In this document: one piece after another, positions 15,088 through 25,100 of the stretch
Layout: every line of letters starts with the position of its first letter
Position numbering within the stretch: position 1 is the stretch's first letter
NCBI GenBank assembly: GCA_934726455.1
Contig: CAKVDS010000005.1
Span: 11,679-75,678, forward strand
Source: an uncultured Bacteroidales bacterium
GTDB taxonomy: Bacteria > Bacteroidota > Bacteroidia > Bacteroidales > UBA932
Reading direction: 5' to 3'
DNA: 64,000 nt
Translations under genes and position numbers: made by a program
Notes under the pieces: model-generated
What the model saw: the letters and a program-made list of their open reading frames with translations, nothing else
Told to the model about the DNA's origin: nothing
Database searches by the model: none

Positions 15088-18066
15088 ATGAAACGCATAT
15101 TCCTCTTTCTCGCCACAGCCGTCCTCGCATTCTCCTGCACGGGCAGGAAAGCCACGGAGACGGATTCCGCCTACCCTGCAGACGCGACGGTATACGAACT
15201 CAACGTCCGTCAGATGACTCCAGAGGGGACCTTTGCCGCAGCCTCGGAGCATCTGGCCTCCATCAAGGACCTCGGGGTGGACATCGTATGGGTGATGCCG
15301 CCGTATCCGATCGGAGAAAAGGGCCGCAAGGGCAGTCTCGGCTCATATTATGCTGTCCGCGACTACTGCGACGTCAACCCGGAGTTCGGCACGCTCCAGG
15401 ACTTTGACGCATTCCTCGACAAGGCGCACTCGCTCGGGCTCAAGGTGATTCTCGACTGGGTGGCCAACCACACGGCCCCGGACCACCCGTGGGTCACGGA
15501 AAAAGACCCGGACTGGTATGTGCGCGACAAAGACGGCAACACCATAGTGGAATATGACTGGACCGACATAGCAAAACTCAACTATGACAACCACGACATG
15601 CGGGCGGAGATGGAGAAGAGCATGCAGTTCTGGATAGACCGAGGAGTGGACGGCTTCCGCTGCGATGTGGCCTACAAGGTGCCGGAAGATTTCTGGAAAC
15701 CTGTCATCAGCCGCCTCAGAGAGAGCTGCTCCCGCAAATTGTATTTTCTCGCAGAGGGAGAGGAAGTCTGGCTGCATGCCGCCGGATTCGACGCCACTTA
15801 TGCTTGGAAACTGCACCACCTGCTCAACAGCATAGCCCAGGGCAAGGCCGGCTCCGACAGCCTCAAGGCATACATCGACTGGAACTCCGGCAACTACCCA
15901 TCCGATGCCATGAGGCTCAGTTTCACCTCCAACCACGACGAGAACTCCTGGTCAGGGACAGAGTTTGAACGCATGGGATATGCCTGGCAGGCCATGGCAG
16001 TGCTCTGCTGGACTCTCCCCTCCTCTCAGCCTCTGATATACACCGGCCAGGAGATAGGCTACAACCACCGTTTCGAGTTCTTTGAGAAAGACCCGATCCC
16101 GGCATGGAAGACCAACTCCTACACCGAATTCTACCGTTACCTCAACACCCTCAGGCACGATCATCCTTCACTTTACGCCGGTGCGGGAAAGTATGAACTG
16201 CTCTCCACAGAAGACAACACTTTCGTTTTCTCAAGAACTCTGGAAGATGACAGCGTCACGGTGAGCGTGCAGCTCGAAGCCCCATGGAAATGGAGCATCA
16301 GCAGCGGGAGCGACCGTGTAGAGCACATCGAGCCGCCGTGCTGGTGGACAGGGATGTGCACCCCGCTCCAGCTCATGGTCCACGGAGACGGCATCTCAAG
16401 TTACAGCCTCGCCATAGAAGAGAGCAACGGAGTCAGCATCAAAGAGATACACAAGGCCGAAAGTCCGGATTACCTTTTTGTGGACATCGAGATCGCCGCC
16501 GATGCCGCCCCGGGGAGAAAGTGGCTGGTGTTCAGCCGGGACGGGGACAGATTCCGTGTCCCGTACGACATCCTCGAACGCCGTGAGGGCTCGGCACAGC
16601 GGCGCGGGTTCGACACCTCCGATGCCGTCTACCTGATAATGCCCGACCGTTTCGTCAACTCCGACAAGACCAATGACAACTCCCCATATACAACGGAGAA
16701 AGCCGACAGCAAGGCCTTTTTCGGCAGGCATGGCGGCGACATACAGGGCATAATCGACCAGCTGGACTACATCTCCGGCCTCGGCATGACTAGCATCTGG
16801 TGCACTCCCCTCCTTGAGGACAACGAGCCGTCAAGCTCCTACCACGGCTACGCCTGCACCGACTACTACAAGATAGACCCGCGTTTCGGCAGCAACTTCA
16901 AATACCGCGAACTCGTCCGCGAGGCCCATTTCAGAGGCCTCGGGATGATCATGGACATCGTGACCAACCACTGCGGAGACGCCCACTGGTGGATGGAGGA
17001 TCTTCCGTTCCGGGACTGGGTGCACCAGTGGCCGGAATACACACATTCCAACTGTGCGTTCTCGGCACAGAACGACCCGTACTGCTCGAATCTTGACCAC
17101 GAGAACATGGTCGGCGGCTGGTTTGACACCAGCATGGTGGACATGAACCTCGACAACCCTTATCTCCTGCAATATTTCAAGCAGTGGGCGATCTGGTGGA
17201 CAGAATGGGCCGACCTTGACGGGCTCAGGGTGGACACCTACCCGTACAACGAGAAAGAGCCGATGTCAGAGTGGTGCAAGGCCCTGATGCACGAATACCC
17301 GGACTACAACATTGTAGGAGAAGTGTGGTCCTCGAACGTGCCGCAGGTTGCATACTGGCAGGCTGACAACCCCAACAGGGACGGATTCAACTCGCACCTC
17401 CCGTCGATAATGGACTTCTGCCTGATGGATGCCGTCCGCTCCAGCATCAACACAGACAAGGAAGACTGGGACAACGGCATCACAAAAGTCTATGACTCCA
17501 TGGCCAACGACTTCTACATCACCGACCCGGACAAGATGATGGTGTTCCCCGGCAACCACGACACCGACCGCATAGGGGACGTGGTCCGCAAAGACCCGGC
17601 GAAACTGAAACTCGTGATGAGCCTTATGGCGACCGTGCGCGGATTTCCGCAGATTTTCGCCGGAGACGAGATGATGGCCGTCTCCGACGACCTTTCCCAG
17701 GGCCACGGAGGACTCAGGGTGATGTTCCCTCTGGACTGGGAGTCAACCCCGGTCTCCAAAGACCTGCACGACTATGTGAGCACCCTCTTCCAATGGAGGA
17801 AAAACTCCGACGCCGTGCATCACGGCAAGACGCTGCACTTCCTCAGCCGTGACAACACCTACGCATTTTTCCGATACACCGGCAGCGAGGCCGTGTTCGT
17901 ATTCCTCAACAACAACAGCACCCCACGCACCATCCCGTGGGCGGACTACTCCGAGATCACCTCCTCCCTCAAGGGGCAAGGACGCAACATAATGGACGGC
18001 AGTGAATTCCACCCGGAAAACTGCCAAGTGGCAGCCAAATCAAGCATAATCATAGAATTCAAATGA
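15088..18066 (+). CDS. Fusion of two GH13 enzymes (alpha-amylase plus SusA-type neopullulanase)
   Basis: A 992-residue lipoprotein (lipobox near AFSC, Cys about residue 17) with two complete GH13 catalytic domains. The first spans about 30-390, with D193 (GFRCDVAY), E223 (LAEGEE) and D284 (SNHDENSW). A linker/Ig-like segment of the cyclomaltodextrinase N-terminal type (about 410-520, HIEPPCWWTGM) follows. The second domain spans about 525-992, with D716 (GLRVDTYPY), E745 (VGEVWS) and D825 (GNHDTDR). All six catalytic residues are present, so both halves should be active. The second half resembles periplasmic SusA. An upstream ATG at 15067 overlaps the previous stop; I chose 15088 because it gives a clean signal peptide. 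The GH97 gene overlaps its end by 4 bases. Confidence 0.85.
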   Translation: MKRIFLFLATAVLAFSCTGRKATETDSAYPADATVYELNVRQMTPEGTFAAASEHLASIKDLGVDIVWVMPPYPIGEKGRKGSLGSYYAVRDYCDVNPEFGTLQDFDAFLDKAHSLGLKVILDWVANHTAPDHPWVTEKDPDWYVRDKDGNTIVEYDWTDIAKLNYDNHDMRAEMEKSMQFWIDRGVDGFRCDVAYKVPEDFWKPVISRLRESCSRKLYFLAEGEEVWLHAAGFDATYAWKLHHLLNSIAQGKAGSDSLKAYIDWNSGNYPSDAMRLSFTSNHDENSWSGTEFERMGYAWQAMAVLCWTLPSSQPLIYTGQEIGYNHRFEFFEKDPIPAWKTNSYTEFYRYLNTLRHDHPSLYAGAGKYELLSTEDNTFVFSRTLEDDSVTVSVQLEAPWKWSISSGSDRVEHIEPPCWWTGMCTPLQLMVHGDGISSYSLAIEESNGVSIKEIHKAESPDYLFVDIEIAADAAPGRKWLVFSRDGDRFRVPYDILERREGSAQRRGFDTSDAVYLIMPDRFVNSDKTNDNSPYTTEKADSKAFFGRHGGDIQGIIDQLDYISGLGMTSIWCTPLLEDNEPSSSYHGYACTDYYKIDPRFGSNFKYRELVREAHFRGLGMIMDIVTNHCGDAHWWMEDLPFRDWVHQWPEYTHSNCAFSAQNDPYCSNLDHENMVGGWFDTSMVDMNLDNPYLLQYFKQWAIWWTEWADLDGLRVDTYPYNEKEPMSEWCKALMHEYPDYNIVGEVWSSNVPQVAYWQADNPNRDGFNSHLPSIMDFCLMDAVRSSINTDKEDWDNGITKVYDSMANDFYITDPDKMMVFPGNHDTDRIGDVVRKDPAKLKLVMSLMATVRGFPQIFAGDEMMAVSDDLSQGHGGLRVMFPLDWESTPVSKDLHDYVSTLFQWRKNSDAVHHGKTLHFLSRDNTYAFFRYTGSEAVFVFLNNNSTPRTIPWADYSEITSSLKGQGRNIMDGSEFHPENCQVAAKSSIIIEFK

Positions 18067-20246
18067 ACAGACTGAAATACCTCTTCGCGGCAGCCTGCCT
18101 CGCCGGCGCCTGCTCCGCACCCGTTAGCAAATTCGCCGAGAGTGAAGCATTGAACTCACCTGACAGGACTCTCCACCTGTCCTTCTCCATCGAGGACGGC
18201 ATACCGATGTACTCCCTGCAAAAGGACGGCAAGGATGTCGTGCTTCCGAGCCGCCTGGGCTTCGAGATGCGCGGCACGGTGAAAGCGGAGAAAATCGACA
18301 TCACGGGAGACGACATCAGCAAGACCGACGCCCTCCCGGGATACTTCATGGACAGGGACTTCGAACTCGTGTCCAGCAGCCGTGACAGTCTGGACGAGAC
18401 TTGGGAGCCGGTATGGGGCGAAGAATCAAGCATCCGCAACCACTACAACGAACTCCTTGTCAGCCTGCGGCAGAAAGAAAGCGGACGCAGGATGGATGTG
18501 CGCTTCCGCCTCTTCGATGACGGGCTCGGGTTCCGGTATGAATTCCCGGACGGGCAGCCAATGGTGTATTTCGTGATAAAAGAGGAACTTACCGAGTTCG
18601 CCATGGCCGGCGACCACATGAGCTGGTGGATTCCTGGCGACTACGACACCCAGGAGTACGAATACGGAGAGTGCCGCCTGTCCGAGATCAGTTCCCGCTT
18701 CAGCGAGCAGGTGTGCGGCAACAGCTCACAGACCCTCTTCAGCACCTCCGGAGTGCAGACCTCCCTGCAGATGAAGACCGATGACGGGCTTTACATCAAC
18801 ATCCACGAAGCGGCCCTCGTCGACTACCCGTGCATGCATCTGCTCGTGGACGGAAAGACGCACAAGCTGCGCTCTTACCTCACCCCGGACGCCCAAGGAT
18901 GGAAAGGATACATGCAGACACCGTGCACCACCCCGTGGAGGACGGTCCAGGTGGCGGAATCAGCCGAGAAGCAGCTTGCAAGCCGCCTCGTGCTCAACCT
19001 CAACGAACCTTGCGCCTACGAGGACGTAAGCTGGATAAAGCCTGTCAAATATATGGGCGTATGGTGGGAGATGATAGCCGGCAAGGGCAGCTGGTCCTAC
19101 ACAGCAGATGTTCCGTCCGTCAAACTTGACAGTTTCGACTACAACTCCGCCAAACCTAACGGACGCCACAGCGCCAACAACGCCAATGTCCGCCGCTACA
19201 TCGACTTCGCGGCGGAAAACGGCTTCGACGCCCTCCTCGTCGAAGGATGGAACATCGGATGGGAAGACTGGGCAAACTGCAGCAAAGACTACGTATTCGA
19301 CTTCGTCACCCCATATCCGGACTTCGACATCAAGGCGCTCAACGAATATGCCCGCAGCAAAGGCATAAGGCTCATCATGCACCACGAGACATCAAGTTCA
19401 GTGCGCAACTACGAGCGTCACCTTGAAGCAGCCTACAGCCTGATGGACAAGTACGGCTACAACGCCGTAAAATCGGGATACGTGGGCGACATCCTTCCGC
19501 GCGGCGAGCACCACTACGGGCAATGGATGGTGAATCACTACCTCTACGCCGTGACCGAAGCAGCCAAACACCACATAATGGTCAATGCGCACGAGGCCGT
19601 GCGCCCTACAGGCCTCTGCCGGACATACCCCAACCTCATAGGCAATGAATCCGCCCGCGGCACGGAATATCAGGCGTTCGGCGGCACCACGCCAAAGCAT
19701 GTGACCATACTGCCGTTCACCCGTCTCAACGGAGGTCCTATGGACTTCACCCCGGGCATATTCGAGCAGAACCTCAAGGAGTGGTGCGGCAACGACTCCC
19801 ACGTCAACGCCACCATCGCCAACCAGCTTGGCCTCTACCTCACCATGTACTCCCCTCTCCAGATGGCGGCAGACACTCCTGAACACTACGCCCGCTTCAT
19901 GGACGCCTTCCAGTTCATCAAAGACGTGGCGGTGGACTGGAGCGAGAGCCGCTACCTCTTCGCCGAGCCGGGAGACTATGTCATCGTGGCCCGGAAAGCC
20001 AAGAAAGACGGACAGTGGTTCTGCGGCGGAGTCACCGACGAGCAGGCGCGGGAATTCGACATTCCTCTCGAATTCCTCGGAGAGGGCCGTTTTGAAGCCA
20101 CCGTATACGCCGATGCCGACGACGCCCACTATCTTACCAACCCGCAGGCCTATATCATAAACAGGAAACAGGTCGGAGCCTCTGACAGTCTCCATATCAA
20201 GATGGCCCCGGGTGGAGGGTTTGGAATATCTTTCAGAAAACTATAA
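18063..20246 (+). CDS. susB: GH97 alpha-glucosidase (SusB-like)
   Basis: The 727-residue lipoprotein-type enzyme (lipobox AGAC, Cys about residue 17) belongs to glycoside hydrolase family 97: an N-terminal beta-sandwich (to about 290), a catalytic barrel (about 290-620) and a C-terminal sheet. The glutamates of the inverting SusB type are present as E442 (HHETSS), E511 (NAHEAVRPTG), E529 and E535 (GNESARGTEYQ), offset by three from B. thetaiotaomicron SusB. It releases glucose from maltooligosaccharide ends in the periplasm. It starts inside the stop region of the preceding gene (ATGA) and is followed by the glucanotransferase. Confidence 0.92.
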   Translation: MNRLKYLFAAACLAGACSAPVSKFAESEALNSPDRTLHLSFSIEDGIPMYSLQKDGKDVVLPSRLGFEMRGTVKAEKIDITGDDISKTDALPGYFMDRDFELVSSSRDSLDETWEPVWGEESSIRNHYNELLVSLRQKESGRRMDVRFRLFDDGLGFRYEFPDGQPMVYFVIKEELTEFAMAGDHMSWWIPGDYDTQEYEYGECRLSEISSRFSEQVCGNSSQTLFSTSGVQTSLQMKTDDGLYINIHEAALVDYPCMHLLVDGKTHKLRSYLTPDAQGWKGYMQTPCTTPWRTVQVAESAEKQLASRLVLNLNEPCAYEDVSWIKPVKYMGVWWEMIAGKGSWSYTADVPSVKLDSFDYNSAKPNGRHSANNANVRRYIDFAAENGFDALLVEGWNIGWEDWANCSKDYVFDFVTPYPDFDIKALNEYARSKGIRLIMHHETSSSVRNYERHLEAAYSLMDKYGYNAVKSGYVGDILPRGEHHYGQWMVNHYLYAVTEAAKHHIMVNAHEAVRPTGLCRTYPNLIGNESARGTEYQAFGGTTPKHVTILPFTRLNGGPMDFTPGIFEQNLKEWCGNDSHVNATIANQLGLYLTMYSPLQMAADTPEHYARFMDAFQFIKDVAVDWSESRYLFAEPGDYVIVARKAKKDGQWFCGGVTDEQAREFDIPLEFLGEGRFEATVYADADDAHYLTNPQAYIINRKQVGASDSLHIKMAPGGGFGISFRKL

Positions 20247-20268
20247 ATTTGAACCTATTTTAAAGATT

Positions 20269-22155
20269 ATGCAGGTCACCTTCAAAATCAAATACTGGAC
20301 AGAGTGGGGAGACAGCCTCACGCTTATCCTCGGAGAAGAAAAATTTCCCATGGAATGGGGCGACGGTGCCATCTGGCATGTCACTGTCAAGCATTGCACA
20401 GCCGCCATGCTCAAGGACTACAGCTACGTCGTCATGCGCTCCGGACTCATCTGGCGCACGGAATGGAAACACCACCGCGCCAAACTCGCCAAGGAAATAG
20501 ACGACAGCTGGATCGACTGCCCTATCCCGGGATGTCCGTTCCCGAGGGAGCATCAGGCCAAGCTGTTCGACCGGCCCGGCTTCCGCGGAGCCGGCACTGC
20601 CATGCCGGTGTTCTCCCTGCGAAGCGAGGACGACTTCGGCATCGGCGAATTCCGAGACCTGCACAAACTCATAGACTGGGCTGCGGCCACCGGCCAGTGC
20701 ATCCTCCAGCTCCTGCCGGTAAACGACACGACCCGCAAAGGCGGATGGGAAGACTCCTACCCCTACAGCCCGGTGTCGTCATTTGCCCTGAACCCGATGT
20801 ACATGCACCTGCAAAGTCTCGGAATCAAGGAGAATGCTGAATTCAAAAGACAGCAGGCCGCGCTGAACACCCTGCCGGAAATCGACTACCCGAGGGTCTT
20901 CGAAGCCAAGATGAAATACATCCGCAAAGCCTTCGAGGCACGCGGAGAGAAAGACATGCAGACCCCCTCTTTCAAGGCTTTCTGCAAAGAAAACGAATCA
21001 TGGCTTCCGGAATACGCGAAGTTCTGCGCCATGAGGGATTCCCTTGAAGAAGAATACTACTGCTGGATGCAGTGGCATCTTGACAAGCAGTTCTACGCCG
21101 AAGCCAGATATGCGCGCAGCAAGGGCATCGCCCTCAAGGGAGACCTCCCGATAGGAGTCAGTGCCGACAGCGCGGAAGCATACTGGCATCCTGAACTCTT
21201 CAACCTTGACTCCACAGCCGGAGCACCGCCTGACTACTTCAGCCGCGACGGGCAGAACTGGGGTTTCCCGACATACAACTGGGACGAGATGGCAAAGGAC
21301 GACTATGCCTGGTGGAAATCCCGCCTGCGCAAGATGGCAAGATATTTCGATGCTTTCCGTATAGACCACATTCTCGGGTTCTTCAGGATATGGGAAATAC
21401 CGGCAGACAAGAAAAGCGGCCTCTACGGACACTTCAACCCGGCGCTGCCGTACACGCTTGAAGAAATCCACGCCATGCACCTCCCTATTGAAGGCCTCTT
21501 CCACGAAGATCCGCGCAATCCAGGAAAATACCAGCCGCTCATCAATCCGGCCTCGCAGGGACTGCCGCAGTGGCAGCAGGAGAAGTTCGGCGCCCTGTAC
21601 AACGACTTCTTCTTCCACCGCAATGATGATTTCTGGCGCCGCAACGCAGAAAAGAAACTGCCGGAACTGCTCAGTGCTACCGGCATGCTCGCCTGCGGAG
21701 AAGACCTCGGAATGGTACCGTCATGCGTACCCGGAGTGATGGCTCACGAGAGAATACTGTCCCTTAAGATGCGCGGCATGGAAAACGAAGGCGAATGGGG
21801 ACATCTGAGCGTCTGCGCCACCTCCAGCCACGACATGGAGACCCTGCGCATGCAGTGCAGCACCGATCCGCAACCATGGGAAGTGCGCAACATGCTATGG
21901 GAATTTCTGAACTCTCCGTCCATGCTGGCCATCTTCCCTCTTCAGGACTGGCTCGCGCTCGACGGAAGGCTCCGCCGTCCGGACAGGAACGAAGAGAGAA
22001 TCAACGAACCGGCAGATCCGCACCACCACTGGCGCTTCCGCCTGCATCTGGACATCGACACTCTACTGCGCGAAGCCTCCTCGCTCAACGCCACCATCTG
22101 CGGCCTCATCAAGGACAGCAACCGGTATATATCAGTTATGACTGCTTCCTGCTGA
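20269..22155 (+). CDS. malQ: 4-alpha-glucanotransferase, GH77
   Basis: A 628-residue cytoplasmic enzyme that moves alpha-1,4-glucan segments between maltodextrins. One N-terminal CBM20-like starch-binding module (about 1-95) precedes the GH77 barrel. Catalytic residues are the nucleophile D366 (AFRIDHILGFFRIWEIP), acid/base E478 (GEDLGMVP) and D522 (SSHDMETLR). Many Bacteroidota and plant DPE2-type enzymes are near 900 residues with two CBM20 modules, so this one is short. I use the ATG at 20269, because an earlier ATG at 20212 would extend into the 3' end of the GH97 gene with unrelated sequence. Its last 20 bases overlap the end of convergent dnaE. Confidence 0.9.
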   Translation: MQVTFKIKYWTEWGDSLTLILGEEKFPMEWGDGAIWHVTVKHCTAAMLKDYSYVVMRSGLIWRTEWKHHRAKLAKEIDDSWIDCPIPGCPFPREHQAKLFDRPGFRGAGTAMPVFSLRSEDDFGIGEFRDLHKLIDWAAATGQCILQLLPVNDTTRKGGWEDSYPYSPVSSFALNPMYMHLQSLGIKENAEFKRQQAALNTLPEIDYPRVFEAKMKYIRKAFEARGEKDMQTPSFKAFCKENESWLPEYAKFCAMRDSLEEEYYCWMQWHLDKQFYAEARYARSKGIALKGDLPIGVSADSAEAYWHPELFNLDSTAGAPPDYFSRDGQNWGFPTYNWDEMAKDDYAWWKSRLRKMARYFDAFRIDHILGFFRIWEIPADKKSGLYGHFNPALPYTLEEIHAMHLPIEGLFHEDPRNPGKYQPLINPASQGLPQWQQEKFGALYNDFFFHRNDDFWRRNAEKKLPELLSATGMLACGEDLGMVPSCVPGVMAHERILSLKMRGMENEGEWGHLSVCATSSHDMETLRMQCSTDPQPWEVRNMLWEFLNSPSMLAIFPLQDWLALDGRLRRPDRNEERINEPADPHHHWRFRLHLDIDTLLREASSLNATICGLIKDSNRYISVMTASC

Positions 22156-25100
22156 AACTGTAGTTTATCTGCAGTTTGTTGACAGCATCGATGAGAGGCT
22201 GGCGGACACTGACGGAGAACTTCTTGGAGCGGAAGTCAATCTTGTATCCGCTTGTGTTGTCCGTGAGATTGATGATGAGAGGAATCTTGCCCTTGGATTC
22301 CTTAAGCACCTTGACAAGATGCTTGCGGAAATCCTGACTGAGCCGGGAGGAATCAATATGCAGGACGAACTCTGAGACCATGTCCTCGCTGACATTGCCA
22401 AGAAGCGTCACGTTCTTGAATTTGAATGTGTACGGAGATGTCTTGCCGGCAGCCCGTTCCTCCGGCTTGATGAAATATCTCTCTTCCACGGCGCCTTCTA
22501 TAAACAACTGGGTATGCGGCTGCATGAACGGCATGAACGCCTGATAGTCCTTGCCGAAGAGGGCAAATTCATAATTGCCGTCAAAATCTTCCATTGTCAC
22601 CCTTGCGCCGGGAGAACCACTCTTGGTAGTGACAGTCTTCATGTCAGTCACAATGCCCGCAAGGTATACGCGTCTCGTCTTGTGCTGAGACTCGCATTCA
22701 TCTATCACTGAATCCAGCTGCGAGAGTTGACAACTGGTAAAATTCTCTATCTCAAAGCGATACCGGTCCAGAGGATGGGCAGAAAGATACATGCCGACAT
22801 ACTCCTTTTCTTTCTGCAGGACAGACAGTATGTCCTCCTCCCCCACAAACACGGGAGCTTCAGGACGCACCGGCTTGAGTTCCTCGATATCCCCGAAAAG
22901 GGAGGAAGCGCTGTCCATCTCATCGTTGCGGTAGAGAGTCGCATAGCGCATCAGCTCGTCTATGAAGAACTCTCCGCTCTTGCCTGTCTGGAAATACTGA
23001 GAACGTTTCAGGCCAAAAGAATCCATGGCCCCGGCATATACAAGAGTCTCAAGCGAACGCCTGTTGAGCACGGCGGACATCCTCTCCACAAAATCGTACA
23101 AGTCGACAAACAGCCCGTTTGCTTCCCTTTCTTTGATGATGGCTTCGACCACGTTGTCTCCGAAACCCTTGAGCCCGCTCAGGCCGAAACGGACATCACC
23201 CTGCTTATTTACGGAAAACTGTGCCTCGGACTCATTTACATCAGGGCTGAGCACCTTGATTCCGCTCTTGCGGCAGTCGGCCATGATCTCCTTCATCTCC
23301 TCCATGTTGGCCGTGTTCTGGGTGAGGTTGGAGGCCTGGAATTCAGACGGATAGTGCGCCTTGAGCCATGCTGTCTGATAACTTACCCAGGCGTAGCAGG
23401 TGGCGTGCGACTTGTTGAACGCGTATTTGGCGAACGCTTCCCAGTCTTTCCAGATCTTCTCCAGAGTCTGCTGAGGATAGCCTTTGGCCAGTGCACCGTC
23501 CATGAAAGACGCCTTGAGCGAATCGAGCACGTCCTTCTTTTTCTTTCCCATCGCCTTGCGGAGCTTGTCAGCCTTGCCTTTGGAGAAGCCGGCGAGCTTC
23601 TGCGACAGGCGCATCACCTGCTCCTGATAGACCGTGACGCCGTAGGTTTCCTTGAGATACTCCTCCATATCGGGGAGGTCATAGGTGATCTTGGACGGGT
23701 CGTTCTTGCCGGCCACGAAATTAGGGATATAATCCATAGGCCCTGGACGATAGAGGGCGTTCATGGCGATAAGGTCCTCGAAGCGCTCCGGATGCAGTTT
23801 GATGAGCCACTCCTTCATGCCACCGGATTCGAACTGGAATATGCTCTTGGTGTCACCCCGCGAATAGAGGTCAAACACGGCCGGATCGTCTATCGGTATC
23901 TTCTCTATGTCTATCTCGTCTCCGAATCTCTTCTTGACAAGAGCGAGACAGCGGTCTATGATGGAGAGGGTCTTGAGGCCGAGGAAGTCCATCTTGAGCA
24001 TGCCCACGTCCTCGATCTTCGTGCCCTCGTACTGGCTCACCCATACTTCCTGCCCCGTGGCCTTGTCGGTGCCCATCGTGATCGGGATGTAATCCGTGAG
24101 GTTGCCGCGGCCTATGATCATCGCGCAGGCGTGGATGCCCGTCTGGCGGATACATCCTTCCAGCTGTAGGGCATAGTTGAGCACTTCCTTGACCAGAGGA
24201 TCGCCGTTCTCGTACTCGTTCTTGAGTTCCTTGATATATTTTACGCTGTTGGCCAGCGTTGGCTTGTACTCCTTGTCTTCCCCGTTCTCCTTGACCACTA
24301 TCGGCTTGTCGGGGATCATCTTCGTGAGGCGGTTGGACTCCGGAAGCGGCAGATTTGAGATACGGGCCACATCCTTGACCGCAAGCTTGGCGGCCAGGGT
24401 GCCGAATGTGATGACATGGGATATGTGGTCGGCTCCGTAGTGCTCCTGGACATACTGGATCACCCGGTAGCGCCCGGCATCATCAAAGTCCACATCGATA
24501 TCCGGCATGGAGATTCGCTCCGGATTGAGGAAACGCTCGAAGAGAAGGTCGTACCGGATAGGGTCAAGGTTGGTGATATGAAGACAATAAGCCACACATG
24601 AACCGGCGGCGGATCCTCTCCCCGGCCCCACCGACACGCCGTTGCGCCGTCCCCAGTTGATAAAGTCCTGGACAATGAGGAAATAGTCCGGGAATCCCAT
24701 ATAGGAGATGGTCATCAGCTCGAAATGGATGCGGTCGCTCTGCTCCTTTGTGAGAGTCTCCCCGTAGCGCTCGCGCGCACCCTCGTACGTCAGATGGCAC
24801 AAAAACGCCACAGAACGGCAGAATTCGTCGCCTCTGTAGTTGCGGCTGACCTCATTGCCGTCGTGATCCTTGACGACCTCGTATTTGCCGTTTTCTATGA
24901 TGTCGGCGTATTTCTCAAAATAGAAGTCGATATTGTCAAGGAAGCTCTGCTCGATCTGGAACTTCGGCAGCACGTGCCCCCGGTCGATGGCATAGTTCTC
25001 CACCTTGTCCAGGATCTCCATAGTGTTGGCAAGCGCCTCGGGATGGTCCGGGAAGAGCGCGGACATCTCCTCCTCGCTCTTGAGGTATTCCTGCTGCGTG

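Noticed and set aside
20212..20268. Longer start for the glucanotransferase
   Set aside because: The extra 19 codons overlap the end of the GH97 gene in another frame and precede the typical CBM20 beginning (MQVTFKIKYW).
22727..24169. 480-codon plus-strand frame inside dnaE
   Set aside because: Antisense shadow of the polymerase; its long openness follows from dnaE codon usage and no domain is visible.
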